This document shows, piece after piece, positions 10,121-16,171 of a DNA stretch of 31,928 nt. The DNA is from DATFRX01 sp035630615 (GTDB lineage: Bacteria; Actinomycetota; Actinomycetes; Propionibacteriales; Nocardioidaceae), in contig DASQKI010000070.1 of assembly GCA_035630615.1 (NCBI GenBank), forward strand, positions 1-31,928, read 5' to 3'. The translations under genes were made by a program, and so were the position numbers. Below the pieces are notes generated by a model that saw nothing but the letters and a program-made list of their open reading frames with translations, was not told the DNA's origin and did no database searches. How positions within the stretch are numbered: position 1 is the stretch's first letter; each line of letters starts with the position of its first letter.

Positions 10121-10900
10121 CTACTCGCCGGGCGCGCCGGACGAGACCGGCGGCTGCCTCGCCTCCGCGCTCTCTCGTCTTGGCCGTGGGTGCGCCTCGA
10201 CCCAGGCAAACCAGATGTACCCACCAACCGCCAGGGCCGAGAAGAACCACCACTGCAGCCCGTAGAAGAAGTGCGGCCCTTGACCGAGGTCGGGTTCCTC
10301 TGGCGTGTCCAGGCCCGTGTCGGCCGGCGGCTGCTGGTCGATGAGGGCGATCCAGCCCGGCACGAGGTCGTACGGCAGCGCCGCCTCGATGCCGTTGCTC
10401 GCGACCGCACGTACGCTGCCGTCGTCGGGCGTGATCGCCCAGTCGTCGGCGTCGCTGTCGACCCGCAGCCAGCCGGTGACGCCAACGTCGCCCGTTGGCG
10501 GGTCGGGAGGGTCCGGGAGGTCCGACGGTTCGTCGGTGGCGAGCCAGCCGCGATCGACCAGGACGGCGGTCCCGGTCGAGGTCAGCAGCGGCGTCAGGAT
10601 GTCGACGCCCGGCCCGATGTCGCGGGTCTGTTGGGTCAGGATCACCTGATGATCAGCGTCGTAGCGGCCAGTCACGGTGACCCGCCGCCACTCGTCGGCG
10701 GGATCCACGGCATCGCCCGAGGAGACCACGTCCACCGGCGCCGGCGCGACAGCCAGGTTGTCCTCGATCCGCTCGTTGTCGGCGCGCCGTTGGTCGAGCC
10801 GGTCGAACTGCCACATGCCGAGCCGGATGCAGACGGCGGCGACCACGACGACGAGCGCCGCGAAGCCGAGCCACCGACGGCTGAGCAAGAAGCGGTACAC
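10121..10900 (-). CDS. SURF1 family protein (cytochrome oxidase assembly)
   Basis: The 259-residue protein has the SURF1 layout. A membrane helix spans about 10-26, followed directly by GMWQFDRLDQRR. A periplasmic domain contains VTGRYD, DILTPL and VLVDRGWL, and a second helix near 220-238 (WWFFSALAVGGYIWFAW) is followed by a charged tail. SURF1 proteins help insert heme a or assemble cytochrome c oxidase, and this actinobacterial group is linked to the aa3 oxidase. The start is GTG at 10900, 6 nt after a TACCGT -10 box, so the message is probably leaderless. The last residues run to 9 nt before the GH15 start. No oxidase subunit is in the window. Confidence 0.88.
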   Translation of the reverse strand: MYRFLLSRRWLGFAALVVVVAAVCIRLGMWQFDRLDQRRADNERIEDNLAVAPAPVDVVSSGDAVDPADEWRRVTVTGRYDADHQVILTQQTRDIGPGVDILTPLLTSTGTAVLVDRGWLATDEPSDLPDPPDPPTGDVGVTGWLRVDSDADDWAITPDDGSVRAVASNGIEAALPYDLVPGWIALIDQQPPADTGLDTPEEPDLGQGPHFFYGLQWWFFSALAVGGYIWFAWVEAHPRPRRESAEARQPPVSSGAPGE

Positions 10901-10906
10901 GTCTTG

Positions 10907-10912
10907 ACGGTA
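10907..10912 (-). promoter_or_regulatory. Leaderless promoter -10 (TACCGT) for the SURF1 gene
   Basis: Read on the minus strand, TACCGT is followed by 6 nt and the GTG at 10900, with no ribosome binding site. This matches the leaderless pattern seen at several other genes in the window. Confidence 0.55.
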
Positions 10913-10945
10913 GCGGTCGACGGGCGGAGGTCCGGTGCGGCCCGC

Positions 10946-11164
10946 TCAGGCGTCGCCGGCCGGAACCCGATCGCGAAGGAAGCCCCGCAGGTCGAGGAAC
11001 CGGGCCAGGTGCTCCTCATGGTCGGGGCAGGCGAACCAGACCTTGCGCCGGTCCGGCGTGTGCAGCTTCGGGTTGTTCCACCGCAGCGCCACGGTTGCCG
11101 GAGCGCGGCAGTCCTTTGCGGAGCAGACGAGCTCGGCGTTGGACGATGCGTCGTTGTCGGTCAT
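10946..11164 (-). CDS. Small Cys/His-rich protein, probably zinc binding
   Basis: The 72-residue protein carries CSAKDC near residues 14-19 and CPDHEEH near 46-52, which together look like a zinc ribbon or similar metal site. Between them is the conserved-looking RWNNPKLHTPDRRKVW. I recall unassigned actinobacterial proteins of this kind lying next to SURF1 genes; no function is known to me. The ATG at 11164 has no good ribosome binding site. The gene starts about 30 nt downstream of the second 6C hairpin on the same strand, so it may be transcribed from the 6C promoter by read-through, or from a TATTTT box (11198-11203 on the minus strand). Confidence 0.7.
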   Translation of the reverse strand: MTDNDASSNAELVCSAKDCRAPATVALRWNNPKLHTPDRRKVWFACPDHEEHLARFLDLRGFLRDRVPAGDA

Positions 11165-11203
11165 CAGCGATCAGGCGCCGTCGAGGCGAAACCCGGGGAA
11201 AAT

Positions 11204-11297
11204 AGGTGGTGCCGGACAGCCACGGGGGGAGCCGTCCGGCACCGAACGCTCCGACGGGGGAGGCGGAGCGTGGCATCAATGATGGCACGAGTCCGGT
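11204..11297 (-). ncRNA. 6C RNA (Ms1/scr3559-like), two C-loop hairpins
   Basis: On the minus strand two adjacent hairpins occur. The first (11270-11247) has a perfect 7-bp stem CGCTCCG/CGGAGCG and loop CCTCCCCCGT. The second (11243-11208) has a perfect 10-bp stem GGTGCCGGAC/GTCCGGCACC and a 16-nt loop with six consecutive C. Both loops share CTCCCCC(C)GT. Two neighbouring hairpins with C-runs in their loops are the definition of the actinobacterial 6C motif, whose mycobacterial member Ms1 binds core RNA polymerase and whose Streptomyces member is scr3559. The first loop has five C rather than six. The 5' end is set from a promoter (ATGACA, 16 nt, TAGTCT). The 3' end is unknown: a short T-rich stretch TATTTT follows the second hairpin. 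Known homologues can be longer than marked here. Confidence 0.72.
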
Positions 11298-11302
11298 TCA
11301 CG

Positions 11303-11330
11303 AGACTAGACCCTCCGTAAACGTTGTCAT
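11303..11330 (-). promoter_or_regulatory. Promoter of the 6C RNA
   Basis: On the minus strand ATGACA (11330-11325, 5 of 6 matches to TTGACA) and TAGTCT (11308-11303, a TANNNT -10) are separated by 16 nt. This is the best vegetative-type promoter in the window and points directly into the two C-loop hairpins, with an expected start near 11297. Confidence 0.6.
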
Positions 11331-11350
11331 CGTCGCGGGATTTGTGCAGG

Positions 11351-11668
11351 TCAGCCAGGTTCGGAGTGATCCACATTTTGGGACGCGGACGATCCCAAAG
11401 CCCCGCGCGCATCCGGCGAGAACGACTTCGCGCGCTCCGGCGGCCGGCGGCTGACGGCGTTGGCCATCACGACCGCCACGTAGGGCAAAAACAGCGCCGC
11501 GGCGACCAGAACCCAACGCAGCCACCCGTCGAAGATGACCGCTCCGACAAAGCACAGGGTTCGCACCAGCATCGACAGCAGGTAACGGATCTGGCGATGC
11601 CGGAGGTCGTCGCTGTGTGACGTGCGTGCGTCGGTGATGCGCACGGTGGACGACTCGCGGCGTTCCAT
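11351..11668 (-). CDS. DUF3099 membrane protein
   Basis: The 105-residue protein contains RHRQIRYLLSMLVRTLCFVG, two membrane helices (about 29-45 and 50-68) and the PYVAVVMANA end that marks DUF3099, an actinobacterial family of unknown function. The C-terminal third is polar and looks disordered. The start ATG at 11668 is 6 nt after a TACGGT -10 box, so it is probably leaderless. It is divergent from dodecin (11726) with only 57 bp between. Its stop is about 20 bp upstream of the 6C promoter. Confidence 0.8.
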   Translation of the reverse strand: MERRESSTVRITDARTSHSDDLRHRQIRYLLSMLVRTLCFVGAVIFDGWLRWVLVAAALFLPYVAVVMANAVSRRPPERAKSFSPDARGALGSSASQNVDHSEPG

Positions 11669-11674
11669 GCTTCC

Positions 11675-11680
11675 ACCGTA
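11675..11680 (-). promoter_or_regulatory. Leaderless promoter -10 (TACGGT) for the DUF3099 gene
   Basis: Minus-strand TACGGT is followed by GGAAGC (6 nt) and the ATG at 11668. The GGAAG could be a weak ribosome binding site, but it is too close to the ATG to work well, which favours leaderless initiation. Confidence 0.5.
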
Positions 11681-11725
11681 CGCCTGATGTCAGGATGAGA
11701 CGCCGACGGAAGAGAGGACTCTGCC

Positions 11726-11941
11726 ATGTCGAACCGCACCTACCGCGTGACCGAGATCGTCGGGACGTCCCCCGAGGGGGTCGACCAGGCGATCACCAAC
11801 GGCATCAATCGAGCCGCGCAGACTCTGCGACATCTCGACTGGTTCGAGGTCATGCAAGTACGCGGGCACATCGTCGACGACGCGGTGTCGCACTATCAAG
11901 TCACGATGAAGCTCGGATTCCGCCTCGAGGACAATGAATAG
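11726..11941 (+). CDS. Dodecin family flavin-binding protein
   Basis: The 71-residue protein begins SNRTYRVTEIVGTSPEG and continues through a helix (AAQTLRHLDWFEVMQVRG) to VSHYQVTMKLGFRLED, which matches dodecins along the full length. Dodecins form hollow dodecamers that bind riboflavin, FMN or FAD (or CoA in some bacteria), storing cofactor and quenching its photochemistry. The Trp in LDWFEV is the residue that stacks against the flavin in characterised dodecins. A ribosome binding site GAGAGGA lies at about 11711-11717. The gene is divergent from DUF3099 and upstream of fabG. Confidence 0.92.
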   Translation: MSNRTYRVTEIVGTSPEGVDQAITNGINRAAQTLRHLDWFEVMQVRGHIVDDAVSHYQVTMKLGFRLEDNE

Positions 11942-12053
11942 GGAGACATGCGGCGACCCGGGGCGCGCCCGCGTTCGGAGTACCGTGCGGTAGCCGATAG
12001 CGTCGCGCAGTGTCGAGTCAGCCGCCTGGGCGGCGTAGCTGGAGGGAGTCGGT

Positions 12054-12758
12054 GTGGGAAGGTCCGTACTGGTGACTGGGGGAAATCGAGGTATCGGGCT
12101 CGCCATCGCCAACGCCTTCACCGCCGCCGGCGACCATGTCGCCGTCACTCACCGCGGCGGCGAGCCGCCCGAGGGGTTCTACGGCGTTCGCTGTGACGTC
12201 ACCGACACCGAGCAGGTCGACCACGCGCTCGACGCGGTAGAGGAGCACCAGGGTCCGATCGAGGTGCTCGTCGCGAATGCCGGCATCACACGCGACACCC
12301 TCGTGCTGCGGATGAGCGACGACGACTGGTCCGACGTCATCGAGACCAATCTCGCTGGGGCGTTTCGGGTCGCCCGCAAGGCATCGCGCGGCATGCTTCG
12401 ACTCCGGCGCGGCCGGCTGATCTTCATCTCGTCGGTCGTCGGCCTGCTCGGCAGTGCAGGCCAGGTCAACTACGCGGCGAGCAAGGCCGGCCTGGTCGGC
12501 ATGGCCCGATCACTGGCCCGCGAGCTCGGCAGCCGTGGCATCACCTCCAATGTCGTGGCGCCGGGCTTCATCGACACCGAACTGACGTCAGTGCTGCCGG
12601 ACGAGAAGAAGTCCGAATACGTCGACCGGATTCCGTTGGGTCGCTATGCGACCGTCGACGAGGTGGCAGGCGTCGTACGCTTCCTCGCGTCGGACGAGGC
12701 CGGATACATCAGCGGAGCCGTCGTCCCAGTCGACGGCGGCCTCGGAATGGGCCACTGA
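12054..12758 (+). CDS. fabG: 3-oxoacyl-[acyl-carrier-protein] reductase FabG
   Basis: The 234-residue SDR has TGGNRGIG (8-15), NAG (75-77), catalytic S127, Y140 and K144 (NYAASK), and the C-terminal GAVVPVDGGLGMGH of actinobacterial FabG1/MabA. It reduces 3-oxoacyl-ACP with NADPH, the first reductive step of type II fatty acid synthesis in the cytoplasm. The GTG start at 12054 has ribosome binding site GGAGGG at 12041-12046. fabI/inhA follows 34 nt downstream, the same fabG-inhA pair as in mycobacteria, so the two are surely co-transcribed. The 112-bp upstream gap has two candidate -10 boxes, TACCGT (11981) and TAGCGT (11998), neither with a good -35. Confidence 0.94.
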   Translation: MGRSVLVTGGNRGIGLAIANAFTAAGDHVAVTHRGGEPPEGFYGVRCDVTDTEQVDHALDAVEEHQGPIEVLVANAGITRDTLVLRMSDDDWSDVIETNLAGAFRVARKASRGMLRLRRGRLIFISSVVGLLGSAGQVNYAASKAGLVGMARSLARELGSRGITSNVVAPGFIDTELTSVLPDEKKSEYVDRIPLGRYATVDEVAGVVRFLASDEAGYISGAVVPVDGGLGMGH

Positions 12759-12792
12759 TACGGGTCGCGCGAGCACCCAGGAAGGACCTGTC

Positions 12793-13563
12793 GTGGGAAT
12801 CCTCGAAGGCAAGCGGATCTTGGTCGCCGGTGTGACGGTCGACAGCTCGATCGGCTTCGCGGCCGCGAAGGTCGCTCAAGAAGAGGGCGCCGAGGTCGTG
12901 GTGTCCAACTTCGGCCGCGCCCTGTCGATCACCAAGCGCATCGTCTCCCGGCTGCCGAAGCCGGCACCGGTGCTCGAGCTGGACGTGACCGACGAGGAGC
13001 ACCTCGCGACCCTGACCGATCGGTTGTCGGAGCATGTCGACGGGCTCGACGGGATCGTACATTCGATCGCCTACGGCAACCCGGACACGATCCTCGGCGG
13101 CAAGTTCCTGGACGCCCCGTGGGACGACGTCGGCCAGGCGGTGCACGTCTCGGCGTACTCGCTGAAGTCGCTGACCACCGCCGCCCTGCCGATGCTGACG
13201 CCAGGATCCTCGGTGGTCGGCATGACGTTCGACGCGACGGTGGCGTGGCCGGTCTACGACTGGATGGGCGTCGCGAAGGCGGGCTTGGAGTCGTGCGCCC
13301 GCTATCTCGCCCGCGACCTCGGCCCACGCCAGATCCGGGTCAATCTGGTGTCGGCCGGACCGCTCAAGACGCTCGCCGCGAAGGCGATCCCGGGATTCGA
13401 GGACATCGAAGCGACCTGGGGCGACCGTGCCCCGCTCGGCTGGGATCAGCACGATCAGACCCCGACGGCGCGGTCGATCGTTGCCCTCCTGAGCGATTTC
13501 TTTCCCTCCACGACAGGTGAAATTGTCCATGTAGACGGTGGCTTTCACGCGATGGGCATCTAG
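12793..13563 (+). CDS. fabI: Enoyl-[acyl-carrier-protein] reductase, InhA-type FabI
   Basis: The 256-residue protein starts MGILEGKRILVAGVTVDSSI, the divergent cofactor motif of FabI/InhA. It has SIAYG near 91-95 and catalytic Y155 and K162 in WPVYDWMGVAK, equivalent to Y158 and K165 of InhA. It ends TTGEIVHVDGGFHAMG. It reduces enoyl-ACP with NADH, the last step of the elongation cycle, and InhA is the target of isoniazid-NAD and of triclosan. GTG at 12793 is chosen because AGGAAGGA (about 12778-12785) precedes it. The frame is open further upstream, but that part is the end of fabG in another frame. Its stop codon forms part of the next promoter. Confidence 0.94.
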   Translation: MGILEGKRILVAGVTVDSSIGFAAAKVAQEEGAEVVVSNFGRALSITKRIVSRLPKPAPVLELDVTDEEHLATLTDRLSEHVDGLDGIVHSIAYGNPDTILGGKFLDAPWDDVGQAVHVSAYSLKSLTTAALPMLTPGSSVVGMTFDATVAWPVYDWMGVAKAGLESCARYLARDLGPRQIRVNLVSAGPLKTLAAKAIPGFEDIEATWGDRAPLGWDQHDQTPTARSIVALLSDFFPSTTGEIVHVDGGFHAMGI

Positions 13564-13566
13564 ACT
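13561..13566 (+). promoter_or_regulatory. -10 box TAGACT overlapping the fabI stop codon
   Basis: The TAG stop of fabI begins TAGACT, followed by 8 nt and the ATG at 13575. The spacing is slightly longer than the 6-7 nt seen elsewhere in the window but still gives a leaderless or nearly leaderless message. Confidence 0.45.
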
Positions 13567-13574
13567 CAGCCTCA

Positions 13575-13967
13575 ATGTCGTCCCTGAATGCTGCCGGGCC
13601 GGGACCATTTGTCGTCGCGCGCCGGGCCGGCAACGATCTGAGGTCGCTGCGTCGCCCCGAGACGGCGCAAGCGGCCGTTGTCGATGCGTCCCGATCGACC
13701 ACACTGATACAGGATCTCAAGGGGCGAGATATTTGGCCTCCGTCTCGGGTCGCCGAGGCGCTCGGCCAACGCCCGCGCGACGTCACCGTGTGTTGCTCGC
13801 AAAATTGGGCACTGCTCACCGCCATGCGCGATATCGCCGACGTACGGCTGATGCACTCGGTCGGCAGCGCCCGTCAGCTCGCGGCGCTACGCAAGTACGC
13901 CGCAAAACAGCCCATGTCGGGGATCTCGATCCACCTGGGGACGGGGCCGACCGAGGAGGCGGGCTGA
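13575..13967 (+). pseudogene. Glycerophosphodiester phosphodiesterase-like ORF with internal deletion and lost active-site residues
   Basis: The 130-residue frame is intact but looks like a shortened actinobacterial GDPD-like protein. The N-terminus FVVARRAGNDLRSLRRPE resembles the usual AHRAGND opening, with catalytic His replaced by Arg. The strand that normally carries the metal-binding Glu-x-Asp reads VVDASRS. The text then jumps to LIQDLKGRD, which normally lies far downstream. The C-terminal part (DVTVCCSQNWALLTAMRD, then RLMHSVGSARQLAAL and GISIH) is well kept. About 60-70 residues seem missing after residue 40. The TIM barrel could not close normally, so enzymatic activity is unlikely. 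It may be a decaying gene or a repurposed remnant. A promoter and a coupled downstream flippase-like gene remain. Confidence 0.6.
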
Positions 13968-13968
13968 G

Positions 13969-14910
13969 ATGGATGTCGCTGACGATCTCACCAATCAGAT
14001 CGGGGCGCTCGCCGACAAGTTCGCCTCCGTCGACCCACGCCTGCTGGTGCTGGCCGCGCTGCTGCACGTGTCCAACCACGTCCTGCGCTCGGCCGCCTGG
14101 CGCAACGTCCTCGTCGCTGCCTATCCAAATCGGCGGATTTCGCTGACCGGGGTGACTGCGGCGTACGCCTCCGGGGTCGCGCTGAACGCCCTGGTTCCGG
14201 CCCGAGGCGGGGACGCCGCCAAGATCGGGCTGGCGCGGGCCGAGATCCGCGGCTCGACCCTGACCACGATCGGCGCCACCATCACGGTCCTGCTGCCGTT
14301 CGACCTGCTCGCCGCGGCCGCGACGTTGCTGCTGGTCGGATTGACCGGTCAGGCACCGCTGTCCTTCGACCTCGACCACGCGGTCACCACCACTTGGCTC
14401 GGAGGCCACCTGTTGGTTTCCGTCGGTCTCGCCGTCGCGGGGGCTGTCGGTGTCGTCCTCGTGGTTCGCTATCTACGACCCCGGGTACGAGAGGTCTGGG
14501 GCCGAATCAGGCAGGGCGGCGCTATCTTCCGGACACCGCGGCGCTATTTCCTCGGCGTAGCGACACCCCAAGCTGTGGCCTGGATATGCCGGATCGGCGT
14601 CGTCATGTGCCTGCTGGCCGCCTTCGGCCTGCCCACCTCGCCGGCGATCGCCGCACTCGTCATGGTCGTGGCCGGCATGTCGACCTTCGTGCCACTGACT
14701 CCCGGCGGCGCCGGAACCCAGCAGGTGCTGCTCGCGTACGCCCTGAGCGAGGCGGCCTCCAGCGCGGCCGTCGTTTCGTTTTCGATCGGCATGCAGGCCG
14801 GCGTCACCGCGGTCAACGCGCTGCTCGGTCTCAGCGCCGCGATGATCGCCTGCCGGTCGCTGCGTGCGATCAGTGTGATCCGACACCGGCTCAGCGTGGC
14901 CGACGCCTAA
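13969..14910 (+). CDS. Lysylphosphatidylglycerol synthase TM region / YbhN-type membrane protein
   Basis: The 313-residue integral membrane protein has about 7-8 hydrophobic segments. It carries the family landmarks: HVSNHVLRSAAWRNVL near the first helix, GVALNALVPARGGDAAKIGL, and FVPLTPGGAGTQQVLL late in the protein. This is the flippase-like domain shared by MprF N-termini, AglD and YbhN proteins (LPG_synthase_TM, UPF0104). No aminoacyl-transferase domain is attached. A role in moving lipids or lipid-linked sugars across the membrane is inferred from the family only. AGGAGG at 13954-13959 lies 9 nt before ATG. The gene starts 1 nt after the stop of the GDPD-like frame, so the two are one transcript. 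The final codons overlap the end of soxR on the other strand by 4 nt. Confidence 0.82.
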   Translation: MDVADDLTNQIGALADKFASVDPRLLVLAALLHVSNHVLRSAAWRNVLVAAYPNRRISLTGVTAAYASGVALNALVPARGGDAAKIGLARAEIRGSTLTTIGATITVLLPFDLLAAAATLLLVGLTGQAPLSFDLDHAVTTTWLGGHLLVSVGLAVAGAVGVVLVVRYLRPRVREVWGRIRQGGAIFRTPRRYFLGVATPQAVAWICRIGVVMCLLAAFGLPTSPAIAALVMVVAGMSTFVPLTPGGAGTQQVLLAYALSEAASSAAVVSFSIGMQAGVTAVNALLGLSAAMIACRSLRAISVIRHRLSVADA

Positions 14911-15377
14911 GACAGCGCCTCGTCGGCGTCGATGTCGCCGATGAGGTAGTGGGCGCCGGGTCCTACAGCGGCGAGCTCGTCGTCGGGGTTCGACAGCGCA
15001 CAGCGCCGAAGCGACAGGCAGCCGCAGCCGATGCAGCTGGTCAGCTTGTCGCGCAACCGCTCCAGTTCGGCGATCCGCTCGTCGAGCCGGCCCCGCCACA
15101 GGTGAGACAACCGCTCCCAGTCGGCTTTGTTCGGCGTCCGGTTGCTCGGCAGGCCGTCGAGCGCGGCCCGGATCTCGTCGAGTGTCAGCCCGACCCGTTG
15201 GGCGGTCCGGATGAAGGCGATGCGCCGGAGCATGCCGCGCTCGAACCGGCGTTGGTTGCCGGCGTTGCGAGTCGACCAGATCAGGCCTTGCGCTTCGTAG
15301 AACCGCAACGCCGACGGGGCGACGCCCGCACGCTGTGCGATGACGCCGATCGGGAGCAGATCGGTTGTCCTGGCCAC
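14907..15377 (-). CDS. soxR: Redox-sensing MerR-family regulator SoxR
   Basis: The 156-residue protein has an N-terminal MerR winged helix (IGVIAQRAGVAPSALRFYEA, residues 10-29), a dimerisation helix (about 85-113) and the [2Fe-2S] cluster motif C115-x2-C118-x-C120-x5-C126. These four spaced cysteines are diagnostic of SoxR. SoxR is activated when its cluster is oxidised by redox-cycling compounds or stress, and it then realigns a promoter with an overlong 19-bp spacer. The start is GTG at 15377 with GGAGG about 8 nt upstream. A SoxR box lies 42 bp from its start, between it and the divergent transketolase genes. The gene ends in a 4-nt convergent overlap with the flippase-like gene. Confidence 0.93.
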   Translation of the reverse strand: MARTTDLLPIGVIAQRAGVAPSALRFYEAQGLIWSTRNAGNQRRFERGMLRRIAFIRTAQRVGLTLDEIRAALDGLPSNRTPNKADWERLSHLWRGRLDERIAELERLRDKLTSCIGCGCLSLRRCALSNPDDELAAVGPGAHYLIGDIDADEALS

Positions 15378-15414
15378 GTCGAAGCCTCCGTTGTCGATTG
15401 GTCTCTCGATGGGC

Positions 15415-15445
15415 TTGACCTCAAGTCAACTTTAGGTTGCAGCCT
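15415..15445 (+). promoter_or_regulatory. SoxR box in a 19-bp-spaced promoter reading into the transketolase gene
   Basis: CCTCAAGTCAACTTTAGG at 15419-15436 matches the SoxR consensus CCTCAAGTTAACTTGAGG at 16 of 18 positions. It lies between TTGACC (-35, 15415-15420) and CAGCCT (15440-15445), which keeps the A and T of TANNNT. The spacer is exactly 19 bp, the length found in MerR-family target promoters such as E. coli soxS. CAGCCT is followed by 6 nt and the ATG at 15452, so the message would be leaderless. Confidence 0.75.
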
Positions 15446-15451
15446 GGACGC

Positions 15452-16171
15452 ATGCCAACGTCGACGATCACGCGACACCATCGCTTCGGATACCGCGACC
15501 TCCCGACATTGATCGGACGGATGTCCGGCGACGAGAAGCACGAGCCCAGTGCGCACTCCACGCTGGATGTCCTCTGGGTGCTCTATGACCAGATCTTGAA
15601 CGTGTCGCCGGACCGGGTCGACGACCCGGCCCGAGACCGGTTCGTCCTCTCCAAGGGCCACGGCCCGATGGCCTACTTCGCCGTGTTAGCCGCTAAGGGA
15701 TTCATACCGGTGGAGGTGCTCGACACGTTCACCGACGCCGACTCGCCACTCGGCACGCATCCCGACCGCCTCCTGATCCCCGGAGTCGAGGTCAGCAGCG
15801 GCTCGCTCGGCCACGGCCTGCCGATCAGCGTCGGAATCGCGCTCGGCCTACGCGCTCAGGGCCTCACGACGAGCCGAGTCGTGTGTCTGGCCGGCGACGC
15901 CGAACTCGACGAGGGATCCAACTTCGAGGCGATGGCGGCGGCTCGCGCCTTCGGCCTCGGCAACCTCACCGTCGTGGTCATCGACAACGACTCCGACACG
16001 CTCGGCTGGGCCGGCGGCATCTCCGCTCGGTTTGCCGTCGAGGGCTGGGCGACCGCCAACGTTTACGGGCGCGACCACGCTCGGCTGTCCGCGGCGCTCT
16101 CGGTGCACCATGACGGCCAGCCCAGCGTCGTGGTCGCGCACGTGGAGCCTCCCGCGGAGGCCGTGGCATGA
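15452..16171 (+). CDS. Transketolase-like protein, N-terminal (thiamine diphosphate) subunit
   Basis: From ATG 15452 the protein has 239 residues. It contains RFVLSKGHGPMAY (63-75), GVEVSSGSLGHGLPISVG (111-128) and the thiamine diphosphate region AGDAELDEGSNFEA (147-160) followed by VVVIDNDSD (174-182). These match split transketolase N subunits. The usual GDG of the cofactor motif is GDA here and the following Asn pair reads N-D. With its partner it would transfer a two-carbon unit between sugars or act on a relative of such substrates. The sugar set cannot be read from sequence, and other split ThDP enzymes are possible. The ATG is preferred over TTG at 15437 because it lies 6 nt after the -10 of a SoxR-type promoter. 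The stop overlaps the next start (ATGA). Confidence 0.8.
   Translation: MPTSTITRHHRFGYRDLPTLIGRMSGDEKHEPSAHSTLDVLWVLYDQILNVSPDRVDDPARDRFVLSKGHGPMAYFAVLAAKGFIPVEVLDTFTDADSPLGTHPDRLLIPGVEVSSGSLGHGLPISVGIALGLRAQGLTTSRVVCLAGDAELDEGSNFEAMAAARAFGLGNLTVVVIDNDSDTLGWAGGISARFAVEGWATANVYGRDHARLSAALSVHHDGQPSVVVAHVEPPAEAVA

Noticed and set aside
9560..11320. A long plus-strand open frame of about 586 codons opposite GH15 and SURF1
   Set aside because: It is antisense to two well-supported genes, and its translation is low-complexity and resembles no family. Long antisense frames are expected at this GC content.
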